From the NCBI RefSeq assembly GCF_001598695.1, contig NZ_BCZK01000001.1:496001-560000 (forward strand): DNA of 64,000 bases. Direction: 5' to 3'. Positions within the stretch are counted from its first letter, which is position 1. Each line of letters opens with the position of its first letter. Under the pieces are notes generated by a model. That model made no database searches. It saw nothing but the letters and a program-made list of their open reading frames with translations, and had not been told where the DNA came from. Both the position numbers and the translations under genes were made by a program. Source of the stretch: Klebsiella oxytoca NBRC 105695. Lineage in GTDB: Bacteria > Pseudomonadota > Gammaproteobacteria > Enterobacterales > Enterobacteriaceae. This document shows, one piece after another, positions 49,920 through 60,028 of the stretch.

Positions 49920-49933
49920 TTGATCGTTATCAA
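49920..49933 (+). promoter_or_regulatory. FNR site of narG promoter
   Basis: TTGATCGTTATCAA is a perfect FNR box. The downstream stretch to the GGAG before narG closely follows the E. coli narG leader. The predicted start is near 49968. Confidence 0.92.
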
Positions 49934-50024
49934 TTCTCTCCCTCTTTCATAGCGTTACCTTCGCTGCAAATCCAGCAATGTCGATTTATCAGAGAGCCGT
50001 CAGGCTCCACACAGGAGAAACCCG

Positions 50025-53000
50025 ATGAGTAAATTCCTGGACCGGTTTCGCTACTTCAAACAGAAGGGTGAAACCTTTGCCGATGGGCACGGCCAGCTTC
50101 TAAAAACCAACCGGGACTGGGAGGATGGATACCGTCAACGTTGGCAGCATGACAAAATTGTGCGCTCCACCCACGGTGTCAACTGCACCGGCTCATGCAG
50201 CTGGAAGATTTATGTCAAAAATGGTCTTGTCACCTGGGAAACCCAGCAGACCGACTATCCGCGCACCCGTCCGGATATGCCAAACCACGAGCCTCGCGGC
50301 TGCCCGCGCGGCGCCAGCTACTCCTGGTATCTTTACAGCGCTAATCGCCTGAAGTACCCGCTGATGCGCAAACGCCTGATGAAAATGTGGCGTGAAGCGA
50401 AAGTACAGCACAGCGATCCGGTTGACGCATGGGCCTCGATTATTGAAGATGCCGACAAAGCGAAAAGCTTTAAGCAGGCGCGCGGCCGCGGCGGTTTCGT
50501 GCGTTCGTCCTGGCAGGAAGTGAACGAGCTGATTGCCGCCTCTAACGTCTATACCGTCAAAACCTACGGCCCGGACCGCGTAGCCGGCTTCTCGCCCATC
50601 CCGGCGATGTCGATGGTCTCCTATGCCTCCGGCGCGCGCTATCTGTCGCTGATCGGCGGGACCTGCCTGAGCTTTTACGACTGGTACTGCGACCTGCCGC
50701 CTGCATCACCGCAGACCTGGGGCGAGCAGACCGACGTACCGGAATCTGCCGACTGGTACAACTCCAGCTATATCATTGCCTGGGGATCCAACGTACCGCA
50801 GACCCGTACCCCGGATGCCCACTTCTTCACCGAAGTTCGCTATAAGGGCACTAAAACCGTTGCTATCACCCCTGACTACGCCGAAATCGCCAAGCTTTGC
50901 GATCTGTGGCTGGCGCCGAAGCAGGGTACCGATGCGGCGATGGCGCTGGCGATGGGTCACGTCATGCTGCGCGAGTTCCACCTCGACAAACCAAGCCAGT
51001 ACTTTACCGATTACGTGCGCCGCTACACCGACATGCCGATGCTGGTGATGCTCGAAGAGCGCGATGGCTATTACGCCGCAGGCCGCATGCTGCGCGCAGC
51101 TGATCTGGTGGATGCATTAGGTCAGGAAACAAATCCGGAATGGAAAACCGTCGCCTTTGATGAGAAGGGCGAAATCACCGTACCGAACGGTTCTATCGGT
51201 TTCCGCTGGGGCGACAAAGGTAAATGGAATCTTGAACAGCGCGACGGTAAAACCGGCGAAGATGTCGAGCTACGCCTGAGCCTGCTGGGCGGCCACGACG
51301 ATATCGCTAACGTTGGCTTCCCCTATTTTGGCGGCGAAGGTACCGAGCACTTTAATAAAGTCGAGCTGGAAAACGTGCTGCTGCACAAACTGCCGGTAAA
51401 ACGCCTGCAGAAGGCCGACGGTTCTACCGTGCTGGTCACCACCGTCTACGACCTGACCATGGCGAACTATGGCCTGGATCGCGGACTCGGCGATGAAAAC
51501 TGCGCCAGCAGCTACGATGACCTCAAAGCGTATACCCCGGCATGGGCGGAGAAAATCACCGGCGTTTCCCGGGCGCATATTATCCGCACCGCGCGGGAGT
51601 TTGCCGATAACGCCGATAAGACCCACGGCCGTTCGATGATCATCGTCGGCGCCGGTCTGAACCACTGGTTCCACCTCGATATGAACTATCGCGGTCTTAT
51701 CAATATGCTGATCTTCTGCGGCTGCGTTGGTCAGAGCGGCGGCGGCTGGGCGCACTATGTCGGCCAGGAAAAACTGCGTCCGCAGACCGGCTGGCAGCCG
51801 CTGGCGTTTGCCCTTGACTGGCAGCGTCCGGCGCGCCATATGAACAGCACATCGTACTTCTATAACCACTCCAGCCAGTGGCGCTATGAAACCGTAACCG
51901 CGCAGGAACTGCTGTCGCCGTTAGCGGATAAATCCCGCTACAGCGGCCACCTGATTGATTTCAACGTGCGCGCCGAGCGTATGGGCTGGCTTCCGTCGGC
52001 GCCGCAGCTGGGCACCAACCCGCTGCGTATTGCGCATGCGGCAAAAAAAGCGGGCATGACGCCGGTCGATTACACCGTCAAATCGCTGAAAGAGGGTTCC
52101 ATTCGCTTTGCCGCAGAGCAGCCGGAAAACGGTAAAAACCATCCGCGCAACCTGTTTATCTGGCGTTCCAACCTGCTGGGCTCCTCGGGTAAAGGCCACG
52201 AGTACATGCTGAAGTACCTGCTGGGTACGGAAAACGGTATTCAGGGCAAAGATCTCGGCAAGCAGGGCGGCGTGAAGCCGGAAGAAGTGGAGTGGAAAGA
52301 TAACGGTCTCGACGGCAAGCTGGATCTGGTGGTGACCCTCGACTTCCGTCTGTCGAGTACCTGCCTCTACTCCGACATCGTGCTGCCGACCGCTACCTGG
52401 TATGAAAAAGACGACATGAATACCTCGGATATGCATCCGTTTATTCATCCGCTGTCTGCCGCCGTCGACCCGGCCTGGGAATCGAAAAGCGACTGGGATA
52501 TCTACAAAGATATCGCGAAAAAGTTCTCCGAAGTGTGCGTGGGTCATTTGGGTCAGGAAACCGACGTGGTAACGCTGCCTATCCAGCACGACTCCGCCGC
52601 CGAACTGGCGCAGCCGCTGGACGTTAAGGACTGGAAAAAAGGCGAATGCGACCTGATTCCAGGGAAAACCGCGCCGCATATTCTGACCGTCGAGCGCGAT
52701 TATCCGGCGACATACGAACGCTTTACCTCTATCGGCCCGCTGATGGAGAAAATCGGCAACGGCGGTAAAGGCATCGCCTGGAATACCCAGAGCGAGATGG
52801 ATCTGCTGCGCAAGCTCAACTACACCAAAGCGGACGGCCCGGCGAAAGGCCAGCCGATGCTTAACACCGCCATTGATGCGGCAGAGATGATTCTGACCCT
52901 GGCGCCGGAAACCAACGGCCACGTGGCGGTTAAAGCCTGGGCGGCGCTCAGCGAATTTACCGGTCGTGACCATACGCACCTGGCGACGAATAAAGAAGAG

Positions 53001-53768
53001 GAAAAAATCCGCTTCCGCGATATTCAGGCCCAGCCGCGCAAAATTATCTCCAGCCCGACCTGGTCCGGACTCGAAGATGAGCACGTTTCCTATAACGCCG
53101 GCTACACCAACGTTCACGAACTGATCCCGTGGCGCACGCTTTCCGGCCGCCAGCAGCTGTATCAGGATCACCAGTGGATGCGTGATTTTGGCGAAAGCCT
53201 GCTGGTTTATCGTCCGCCAATCGACACCCGGTCGGTGAAAACGGTGATGGGCGCGAAATCCAACGGCAACCCGGAGAAGGCATTGAACTTCCTGACGCCG
53301 CACCAGAAGTGGGGGATCCACTCCACCTACAGCGACAACCTGCTGATGCTGACGCTGTCGCGCGGCGGGCCGATTGTCTGGATGAGCGAAGCGGACGCCA
53401 AAGATCTGGGGATCGAAGATAACGACTGGATCGAAGTGTTTAACAGCAACGGCGCGCTGACCGCCCGCGCGGTGGTAAGCCAGCGCGTACCGGCCGGGAT
53501 GACCATGATGTACCACGCGCAGGAACGTATCGTAAACCTGCCGGGTTCTGAGATCACCGAACAGCGCGGGGGGATTCACAACTCCGTGACTCGTATTACG
53601 CCAAAGCCGACCCATATGATCGGCGGCTATGCGCAGCTGGCCTACGGCTTTAACTACTACGGCACGGTAGGGTCTAACCGCGACGAGTTCGTGGTGGTAC
53701 GTAAGATGAAGAATATTAACTGGTTAGATGGCGAAGGTAACGACCAGGTACAGGAGAGCGTAGAATGA
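50025..53768 (+). CDS. narG: NarG, respiratory nitrate reductase alpha subunit
   Basis: The 1247-residue molybdoenzyme equals E. coli NarG in length. The unusual FS0 cluster motif His-x3-Cys-x3-Cys (HGVNCTGSC), with the fourth Cys about 35 residues on (RGCPRG), is intact. The Asp that binds molybdenum lies near residue 223 in YDWYCDLPP. Two MGD-binding regions follow. It works on the cytoplasmic face with NarH and NarI, taking electrons from quinol to nitrate. The start is preceded by GGAG. The end overlaps narH by 4 bases. Confidence 0.98.
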   Translation: MSKFLDRFRYFKQKGETFADGHGQLLKTNRDWEDGYRQRWQHDKIVRSTHGVNCTGSCSWKIYVKNGLVTWETQQTDYPRTRPDMPNHEPRGCPRGASYSWYLYSANRLKYPLMRKRLMKMWREAKVQHSDPVDAWASIIEDADKAKSFKQARGRGGFVRSSWQEVNELIAASNVYTVKTYGPDRVAGFSPIPAMSMVSYASGARYLSLIGGTCLSFYDWYCDLPPASPQTWGEQTDVPESADWYNSSYIIAWGSNVPQTRTPDAHFFTEVRYKGTKTVAITPDYAEIAKLCDLWLAPKQGTDAAMALAMGHVMLREFHLDKPSQYFTDYVRRYTDMPMLVMLEERDGYYAAGRMLRAADLVDALGQETNPEWKTVAFDEKGEITVPNGSIGFRWGDKGKWNLEQRDGKTGEDVELRLSLLGGHDDIANVGFPYFGGEGTEHFNKVELENVLLHKLPVKRLQKADGSTVLVTTVYDLTMANYGLDRGLGDENCASSYDDLKAYTPAWAEKITGVSRAHIIRTAREFADNADKTHGRSMIIVGAGLNHWFHLDMNYRGLINMLIFCGCVGQSGGGWAHYVGQEKLRPQTGWQPLAFALDWQRPARHMNSTSYFYNHSSQWRYETVTAQELLSPLADKSRYSGHLIDFNVRAERMGWLPSAPQLGTNPLRIAHAAKKAGMTPVDYTVKSLKEGSIRFAAEQPENGKNHPRNLFIWRSNLLGSSGKGHEYMLKYLLGTENGIQGKDLGKQGGVKPEEVEWKDNGLDGKLDLVVTLDFRLSSTCLYSDIVLPTATWYEKDDMNTSDMHPFIHPLSAAVDPAWESKSDWDIYKDIAKKFSEVCVGHLGQETDVVTLPIQHDSAAELAQPLDVKDWKKGECDLIPGKTAPHILTVERDYPATYERFTSIGPLMEKIGNGGKGIAWNTQSEMDLLRKLNYTKADGPAKGQPMLNTAIDAAEMILTLAPETNGHVAVKAWAALSEFTGRDHTHLATNKEEEKIRFRDIQAQPRKIISSPTWSGLEDEHVSYNAGYTNVHELIPWRTLSGRQQLYQDHQWMRDFGESLLVYRPPIDTRSVKTVMGAKSNGNPEKALNFLTPHQKWGIHSTYSDNLLMLTLSRGGPIVWMSEADAKDLGIEDNDWIEVFNSNGALTARAVVSQRVPAGMTMMYHAQERIVNLPGSEITEQRGGIHNSVTRITPKPTHMIGGYAQLAYGFNYYGTVGSNRDEFVVVRKMKNINWLDGEGNDQVQESVE

Positions 53769-55300
53769 AAATTCGTTCACAAGTCGGCATGGTGCTGAAT
53801 CTCGATAAGTGCATCGGCTGTCATACCTGTTCAGTCACCTGTAAAAACGTCTGGACCAGCCGCGAGGGTATGGAGTACACGTGGTTCAACAACGTTGAAA
53901 GTAAGCCGGGCGTTGGTTTCCCGAACGACTGGGAGAATCAGGAAAAGTGGAAGGGCGGCTGGATCCGTAAGATCAATGGCAAGCTGCAGCCGCGCATGGG
54001 CAACCGCGCGATGCTGCTGGGTAAAATCTTTGCTAACCCGCATTTGCCGGGCATCGACGACTACTACGAGCCCTTTGATTACGACTACCAGAATCTGCAC
54101 AACGCGCCGGAAAGCAAACATCAGCCGATCGCTCGCCCGCGCTCGCTGATCACCGGCCAGCGGATGGATAAAATCACCAGCGGTCCGAACTGGGAAGAGA
54201 TTCTGGGCGGCGAATTTGAAAAACGCGCCAAAGACCAGAACTTCGAAAACATGCAGAAGGCGATGTACGGCCAGTTCGAAAACACCTTTATGATGTATCT
54301 GCCGCGCCTGTGCGAACACTGTCTGAACCCGGCGTGCGTCGCGACCTGCCCGAGCGGCGCGATCTATAAACGTGAAGAAGACGGCATCGTGCTGATCGAC
54401 CAGGACAAGTGCCGCGGCTGGCGCATGTGCATCACCGGTTGCCCGTACAAGAAAATCTATTTCAACTGGAAGAGCGGCAAATCAGAGAAGTGCATTTTCT
54501 GCTACCCGCGTATCGAATCCGGGATGCCGACCGTCTGTTCGGAAACCTGCGTGGGGCGTATTCGCTACCTCGGCGTGCTGCTGTATGACGCGGACGCGAT
54601 TGAAAATGCCGCCAGCACGGAGAATGAGAAAGACCTGTATCAGCGTCAGCTGGACGTGTTCCTCAACCCGAACGACCCGAAAGTGATTGAGCAGGCGCTG
54701 AAGGACGGCGTGCCGCAGGGGGTTATCGAAGCCGCCCAGCAGTCGCCGGTGTACAAAATGGCGATGGACTGGAAGCTGGCGCTGCCGCTGCATCCGGAAT
54801 ATCGCACCCTGCCTATGGTCTGGTACGTGCCGCCTCTGTCGCCGATTCAGTCAGCCGCCGATGCGGGTGAACTGGGCAGCAACGGTATTCTGCCGGACGT
54901 CGAAAGCCTGCGTATCCCGGTTCAGTATCTGGCAAACCTGCTAACCGCGGGCGATACCCAGCCGGTGCTGCTGGCGCTGAAACGCATGCTGGCGATGCGC
55001 CACTTCAAACGCGCGGAAACCGTAGACGGCGTACTGGATACCCGGGCGCTGGAAGAGGTTGGCCTCACTGAAGCCCAGGCGCAGGAGATGTATCGCTATC
55101 TGGCTATCGCCAACTACGAAGACCGTTTCGTGGTGCCGAGCAGCCATCGCGAGCAGGCCCGCGATGCTTTCCCGGAGAAAAACGGTTGCGGCTTCACCTT
55201 CGGTGACGGATGCCACGGTTCTGATAGCCAGTTTAATCTGTTCAACAGCCGCCGTATCGATGCTATCGACGTCACCAGCAAAACGGAGCCGCACCCATGA
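53765..55300 (+). CDS. narH: NarH, respiratory nitrate reductase beta subunit
   Basis: The 511-residue iron-sulfur subunit carries four cysteine groups: CIGCHTCSVTC near the N-terminus, CEHCLNPACVATC, CRGWRMCITGC and CIFCYPRIESG...CSETC. The Trp in CRGWRMC replaces a Cys, so that site holds a [3Fe-4S] cluster, as known in E. coli. It carries electrons from NarI haem to NarG. It is coupled to narG and narJ by 4-base overlaps. Confidence 0.98.
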   Translation: MKIRSQVGMVLNLDKCIGCHTCSVTCKNVWTSREGMEYTWFNNVESKPGVGFPNDWENQEKWKGGWIRKINGKLQPRMGNRAMLLGKIFANPHLPGIDDYYEPFDYDYQNLHNAPESKHQPIARPRSLITGQRMDKITSGPNWEEILGGEFEKRAKDQNFENMQKAMYGQFENTFMMYLPRLCEHCLNPACVATCPSGAIYKREEDGIVLIDQDKCRGWRMCITGCPYKKIYFNWKSGKSEKCIFCYPRIESGMPTVCSETCVGRIRYLGVLLYDADAIENAASTENEKDLYQRQLDVFLNPNDPKVIEQALKDGVPQGVIEAAQQSPVYKMAMDWKLALPLHPEYRTLPMVWYVPPLSPIQSAADAGELGSNGILPDVESLRIPVQYLANLLTAGDTQPVLLALKRMLAMRHFKRAETVDGVLDTRALEEVGLTEAQAQEMYRYLAIANYEDRFVVPSSHREQARDAFPEKNGCGFTFGDGCHGSDSQFNLFNSRRIDAIDVTSKTEPHP

Positions 55301-56007
55301 TTGAACTCGTCATTGTGTCGCGCCTTCTTGAGTACCCTGACGCTGCCTTATGGCAGCACCAGCAGGAGCTGTTCGACGCTATTGCCTCTTCGGAAAAGCT
55401 CGCGCCGGAGGATGCCCATAAGCTGAGCGTTTTCCTGCGCGACCTGACCGCCCAGGATGTGCTGGACGCGCAGTCTCGCTACAGTGAGCTGTTCGATCGC
55501 GGCCGTGCGACCTCGCTGCTGCTGTTTGAGCACGTGCACGGCGAATCCCGCGATCGCGGCCAGGCAATGGTCGACTTGATGGCGCAGTATGAACGCCACG
55601 GTCTGCAGCTGGATAGCCGCGAATTGCCGGATCATCTCCCGCTGTATCTTGAGTATCTGGCGCAGCTGCCGGAGGCGGAAGCGCGCGGCGGATTGCAGGA
55701 CGTTGCGCCGATTCTCGGTCTACTGAGCGCTCGCCTGCAGCAGCGCGATAGCCGCTACGCGGTACTGTTTGAGCTGCTGCTCAAGCTGGCACACGCCCAG
55801 GTAGATAGCCAGAAAGTGGCGGAAAAAATCGCCGATGAGGCCCGCGACGATACGCCGCAGGCGCTGGACGCCGTCTGGGAAGAAGAACAGGTGAAATTCT
55901 TTGCCGATCAGGGCTGCGGCGAGTCGGAGATCTCCGCTCACCAGCGTCGTTTTGCCGGAGCCGTTGCCCCGCAATATTTGAATATCTCTAACGGAGGACA
56001 GCACTAA
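55297..56007 (+). CDS. narJ: NarJ, nitrate reductase assembly chaperone
   Basis: The 236-residue TorD/NarJ-family helical chaperone binds the NarG N-terminus and helps insert molybdenum cofactor and the FS0 cluster. Typical motifs are [30 protein letters not shown] and [16 protein letters not shown]. It is not part of the final enzyme. Its stop TAA overlaps the narI ATG by one base. Confidence 0.97.
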   Translation: MIELVIVSRLLEYPDAALWQHQQELFDAIASSEKLAPEDAHKLSVFLRDLTAQDVLDAQSRYSELFDRGRATSLLLFEHVHGESRDRGQAMVDLMAQYERHGLQLDSRELPDHLPLYLEYLAQLPEAEARGGLQDVAPILGLLSARLQQRDSRYAVLFELLLKLAHAQVDSQKVAEKIADEARDDTPQALDAVWEEEQVKFFADQGCGESEISAHQRRFAGAVAPQYLNISNGGQH

Positions 56008-56684
56008 TGCACTTCCTGAATATGTTCTTCTTTGACATCTATCCGTATATCGCCGGGACGGTATTTCTGGTCGGCAGCTGGCTACGTTACGACTATGGGC
56101 AGTACACCTGGCGTGCGGCCTCCAGCCAGATGCTGGACCGTAAAGGGATGAATCTGGCCTCGAACCTGTTCCATATCGGTATTCTGGGAATTTTTGCCGG
56201 TCATTTTCTCGGCATGCTGACGCCGCACTGGATGTACGAGTCATTCCTGCCGGTTGACGTGAAGCAGAAGATGGCGATGATCGCGGGCGGCGCCTGCGGC
56301 GTCATGACGCTGGTGGGCGGGCTACTGTTGCTGAAACGCCGTCTGCTGAGCCCCCGCGTGCGCGCCACCACCACCGGAGCGGATATTCTGATCCTCTCCC
56401 TGCTGATGGTGCAGTGCGCTCTGGGTCTGCTGACTATTCCGTTCTCCGCTCAGCATATGGACGGTAGCGAAATGATGAAGCTGGTGGGCTGGGCGCAGTC
56501 GGTGGTGACCTTCCACGGCGGGGCTTCGCAGCATCTGGACGGCGTGGCGTTTATTTTCCGCGTGCATCTGGTGCTGGGGATGACGCTGTTTGTGCTGTTC
56601 CCGTTCTCCCGTCTGGTGCATATCTGGAGCGCGCCGGTCGAGTACCTGACGCGCAAATACCAGATTGTTCGCGCCCGTCGCTGA
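56007..56684 (+). CDS. narI: NarI, respiratory nitrate reductase gamma subunit (cytochrome b)
   Basis: The 225-residue inner-membrane cytochrome has five hydrophobic segments. The haem-ligating histidines lie in [18 protein letters not shown] and in the C-terminal membrane region ([24 protein letters not shown]). It oxidises quinol and passes electrons to NarH. A strong terminator follows. Confidence 0.98.
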   Translation: MHFLNMFFFDIYPYIAGTVFLVGSWLRYDYGQYTWRAASSQMLDRKGMNLASNLFHIGILGIFAGHFLGMLTPHWMYESFLPVDVKQKMAMIAGGACGVMTLVGGLLLLKRRLLSPRVRATTTGADILILSLLMVQCALGLLTIPFSAQHMDGSEMMKLVGWAQSVVTFHGGASQHLDGVAFIFRVHLVLGMTLFVLFPFSRLVHIWSAPVEYLTRKYQIVRARR

Positions 56685-56704
56685 TTCTATTTCGTGTAAA
56701 GCTC

Positions 56705-56727
56705 AACCCTGCTGCGGCAGGGTTTTT
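56705..56727 (+). terminator. narGHJI terminator
   Basis: AACCCTGC/GCAGGGTT, an 8-bp stem with tetraloop TGCG and trailing T-run, starts 20 bases after narI. Confidence 0.92.
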
Positions 56728-56864
56728 CATTGGTGCGGTCTGCTCCCGGCGTAGCGCTGCCGGGGCATATATGGCAGAAATACAGAATCAGTTCTGGAGC
56801 AATAAAAGAGCTAACTAAGACGGTTTTGATTATTTGATTTTGCTGAGGTACTGCAGGGAAGTGA

Positions 56865-57041
56865 TGGTGGTGGGGAAGGATTATTCGTCGCTTCGCTCCT
56901 CACCCTTCGGGCCGTTGCCTGCGGCAACGTTGTCTCGCTTTCGCTCGACTCGAACCTTGGTCGAAGCTTCTCATCCTTCCCTGCATCGGGAGAATATATG
57001 GCAATGTGCTTTGAGCCGGTAGCGGTGTAACAGAGAAGTGA
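56865..57041 (-). repeat. tyrT-type (rtT) repeat, copy 2 (distal)
   Basis: A 177-base unit repeats the next copy almost exactly and begins, on the minus strand, after the unit that follows the tRNA. Each unit contains a copy of the last ~19 bases of the tRNA 3' end, the hallmark of the E. coli tyrT 178-bp repeats. This copy has one G fewer in the tRNA-like end and several substitutions. Confidence 0.85.
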
Positions 57042-57219
57042 TGGTGGTGGGGGAAGGATTATTCGTCGCTTCGCTCCTCACCCTTCGGGCCGTTGCCTGC
57101 GGCAACGTTGTCTCGCTGACGCTCGACTCGAACCTTAATCGAAGCTTCTCATCCTTCCCTGCATCGGGAGAATATATGGCAATGTGCTTTGAGCAGGTAG
57201 CGGTGTAACAGAGAAGTGA
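57042..57219 (-). repeat. tyrT-type (rtT) repeat, copy 1 (tRNA-proximal)
   Basis: The 178-base unit directly follows the 3' end of the second tRNA-Tyr. In E. coli the equivalent transcript yields rtT RNA and may encode a small basic peptide (Tpr). Whether that peptide is kept here I could not decide. Confidence 0.85.
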
Positions 57220-57304
<85 letters not shown>

Positions 57305-57339
57305 AGGGGTAATTCATATTGTCGAGGTAAAGCTTGAAA

Positions 57340-57424
<85 letters not shown>

Positions 57425-57474
57425 ACGGGGTAATGCTTAATACTGGCCTGCTTCCTTATCGGGAAGCGGGGCGC

Positions 57475-57502
57475 ATCATATCAAATGACGCGCCACTGTA
57501 AA
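57475..57502 (-). promoter_or_regulatory. tyrT promoter
   Basis: On the minus strand -35 TTTACA, a 16-base spacer and -10 TATGAT are followed by the GC-rich discriminator GCGCCCCGC. It is nearly identical to the stringently controlled E. coli tyrT promoter. Confidence 0.9.
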
Positions 57503-57583
57503 GTATTCGTTTGCTAAAAATAAACTGGTTGCCTGATTTTTACGCGTAAAGCCGTAAAGCTAACCAGTTAATTTCATTATCGA

Positions 57584-58426
57584 TTAAAGAATAATCGTTC
57601 GGTTGCCGTAAACAAACACCCGCTGTGCAAGCACCTGGTACAATGCGCGGCTCAGAACGTTTTTCTCAACGTCGCGGCCAGCGCGCATCATATCTTCTGC
57701 GGTGTAGGTGTGATCGACGTGAATAACGTCCTGCATGATGATGGGGCCTTCATCCAGATTATCGTTCACGTAGTGGGCGGTTGCGCCAATAATCTTCACC
57801 CCGCGGTCATAGGCCTGATGATACGGACGCGCGCCGATAAACGCCGGCAGGAATGAGTGGTGAATATTGATAATCTTATTCGGGAAGCGGGAGACAAACT
57901 CGGGGGTCAACACCCGCATGTATTTCGCCAGCACGACGTAATCCGGTTCATGGGCGGCGATAGCATCACCCATCTGCTTATCGTGCTCTTCGCGGGTTAG
58001 CCCCTCATGGCTCACCAGCTGGAAGGGAATATCAAAGCGTTCAACCAGCGAGCGCAGGGTTTCGTGATTGCCGATGACGGCGGCGATTTCTACGTCCAGT
58101 CCGCCATAGTTGGCTTTCATCAGCAGATCGCCGAGGCAGTGCGCCTCTTTAGTCACCAGAATGACGACTCGGCGGCGGCCTGCTGGGTTGAGCTCACGAA
58201 TCGAGCCTTCCGGCAGCGCGCTGTCGAGGTCAGCCAGCAGAACGGAGTCATTGAAAATACCCTCGAGCTCGGTACGCATAAAGAAGCGGCCGGTCCGGTG
58301 GTCAACGAACTCATTGTTCTGCACGATGTTCAGCTCGTGCTTATAGCAGATATTCGTGATACGCGCGATGAGGCCTTTCTGATCAGGGCAAATGGTGCGT
58401 AGTACTTTACGTTGTAGTGAATGCAT
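57584..58426 (-). CDS. purU: PurU, formyltetrahydrofolate deformylase
   Basis: The 280-residue enzyme releases formate from 10-formyltetrahydrofolate for PurT-dependent purine synthesis. An N-terminal ACT domain (residues about 8-85) senses glycine and methionine. The C-terminal formyltransferase domain has NIHHSFLPAFIGARPYHQA with the catalytic Asn-His pair and the DEGPIIMQD segment with the Asp. Length and start equal E. coli PurU. Confidence 0.98.
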   Translation of the reverse strand: MHSLQRKVLRTICPDQKGLIARITNICYKHELNIVQNNEFVDHRTGRFFMRTELEGIFNDSVLLADLDSALPEGSIRELNPAGRRRVVILVTKEAHCLGDLLMKANYGGLDVEIAAVIGNHETLRSLVERFDIPFQLVSHEGLTREEHDKQMGDAIAAHEPDYVVLAKYMRVLTPEFVSRFPNKIINIHHSFLPAFIGARPYHQAYDRGVKIIGATAHYVNDNLDEGPIIMQDVIHVDHTYTAEDMMRAGRDVEKNVLSRALYQVLAQRVFVYGNRTIIL

Positions 58427-58468
58427 CGCGGGGAAAATCCTGTAGTGTTTGCTATTCCTGCTGCTGGC

Positions 58469-58939
58469 TTACTGGCCGCAGCATTTTTTAAATTTTTTAC
58501 CTGAACCGCAAGGGCAGGGGTCGTTACGACCGATCAGCGGTCGCATTCCGTCAATATAGTACCACTGTCCGTTTTCTTTTAAGAATCTGGATCGTTCAAT
58601 AATGGCGCCGGAGCGGTTATTGTCAGTGAAACGCGCGATAAAGCTGACGTAGCCTTCATCGGGACTTCTGCCTTCATCGGCAGCAAAGACGGTGAGACCC
58701 AGCCATTGAGTTTGCTTAAACCCGTTCTCCAGGTCCGCGCGAAACTGTTGCGCCTGACAGGAGGGGTGCCAGGTTTTAATCAGATAGTCGGCGTCCTGCA
58801 TAACAAATGCGCTATAGCGGGAACGCATCAGCTGTGACGGATCTGGCGCAAGCTGCGTGCCAGCCAGATAACGCTGACAACATGCGCTATACTCCAGAGC
58901 GCTGCCGCAGGGGCATAATGGCGACAAAACGGCCTCCAT
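58469..58939 (-). CDS. ychJ: YchJ, SEC-C zinc-motif protein
   Basis: The 156-residue protein has cysteine motifs at both ends: [13 protein letters not shown] near the N-terminus and the SEC-C motif [16 protein letters not shown] at the C-terminus. The middle is an NTF2-like UPF0225 domain ([22 protein letters not shown]). Function is unknown. It is leftward and divergent from rssA. Confidence 0.94.
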   Translation of the reverse strand: MEAVLSPLCPCGSALEYSACCQRYLAGTQLAPDPSQLMRSRYSAFVMQDADYLIKTWHPSCQAQQFRADLENGFKQTQWLGLTVFAADEGRSPDEGYVSFIARFTDNNRSGAIIERSRFLKENGQWYYIDGMRPLIGRNDPCPCGSGKKFKKCCGQ

Positions 58940-59039
58940 GGGATAAAGAAAGACGGCGCTACGCCGCCAAAGCGCAATATGTTAACTGAGGTATGGCGAT
59001 GATGCCATGCCCGGAGTGGAAGGATATGTTTCGGTAAGA

Positions 59040-59939
59040 ATGAGAAAGCTCAAGATCGGTCTGGCGCTAGGGGCAGGAGCCGCCCGCGGGTGGTCGCATA
59101 TCGGTGTGATTAATGCATTACAGCGTGCGGGCATTGACGTTGATGTCATCGCAGGGTGCTCTATTGGCTCGCTGGTGGGGGCAGCTTACGCCTGCAACCG
59201 CCTTCCGGCGCTGGAGAAATGGGTATGCTCTTTTAGCAACTGGGACGTCCTGAAATTAATGGATCTCTCCTGGCAGCGAGGGGGCTTGCTGCGGGGCGAA
59301 CGGGTATTTAGCCAATATCGTAAACTGCTACCGGTCACCGAGATTGAACGCTGCGAGCGTCGTTTTGCGGCAGTTACCACCAATTTAAGTACCGGTCGCG
59401 AACTATGGTTTACGGAAGGGGATCTGCATCTGGCGATTCGTGCCTCGTGCAGTATGCCTGGTCTGATGTCGCCGGTCATGCATAATGGTTACTGGCTAGT
59501 GGATGGCGCGGTGGTTAATCCCGTGCCGGTATCCCTGGCTCGGGCAATGGGCGCGGATATCGTTATTGCCGTTGATTTGCAGCACGACGCGCATCTGATG
59601 CAGCAGGATTTATTATCCATGGAGGTGCCGCGTCCGGAGGCCGAAGAAGATTTTTCGTGGCATTCACGGCTGCGCTCCCGCCTGGCGCGTATGACCTCAC
59701 GTCGGGCGACGGTAGCGCCGACGGCAATGGAGATCATGTCGACTTCCATTCAGGTTCTGGAAAATCGTCTTAAGCGAAACCGTATGGCGGGCGACCCGCC
59801 GGATATCCTGATTCAGCCCTTTTGCCCGCAAATCTCCACGCTGGATTTCCACCGTGCCGGCGAAGCTATCGCTGCCGGACATCTGGCAGTGGAAAAGAGA
59901 ATGGATGAACTATTACCTTTAGTGCGTACCTCCGTGTAG
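59040..59939 (+). CDS. rssA: RssA, patatin-like phospholipase family protein
   Basis: The ATG at 59040 (MRKLKIGLALGAGAARG) gives 299 residues; a longer frame starting 33 bases upstream is not needed. The patatin features are the oxyanion glycine-rich loop GAGAARGW, the nucleophile serine in GCSIGS (Ser41) and the catalytic Asp in VDGAVVNP. It is an esterase-like protein encoded before rssB in E. coli, with no clear substrate. The gap to rssB is 89 bases. Confidence 0.96.
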   Translation: MRKLKIGLALGAGAARGWSHIGVINALQRAGIDVDVIAGCSIGSLVGAAYACNRLPALEKWVCSFSNWDVLKLMDLSWQRGGLLRGERVFSQYRKLLPVTEIERCERRFAAVTTNLSTGRELWFTEGDLHLAIRASCSMPGLMSPVMHNGYWLVDGAVVNPVPVSLARAMGADIVIAVDLQHDAHLMQQDLLSMEVPRPEAEEDFSWHSRLRSRLARMTSRRATVAPTAMEIMSTSIQVLENRLKRNRMAGDPPDILIQPFCPQISTLDFHRAGEAIAAGHLAVEKRMDELLPLVRTSV

Positions 59940-60028
59940 CGCATTTGATGCATACTTAAGTAAATTCTGACAGGCGGTAGCGTGAATCGCGTGCCACTAT
60001 TAACTTATCGTCAGTCAGGGGAGAGATC

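Noticed and set aside
51921-53615. 564-codon antisense frame inside narG
   Set aside because: Shadow of a GC-rich coding gene in the mirrored frame; no family resemblance.
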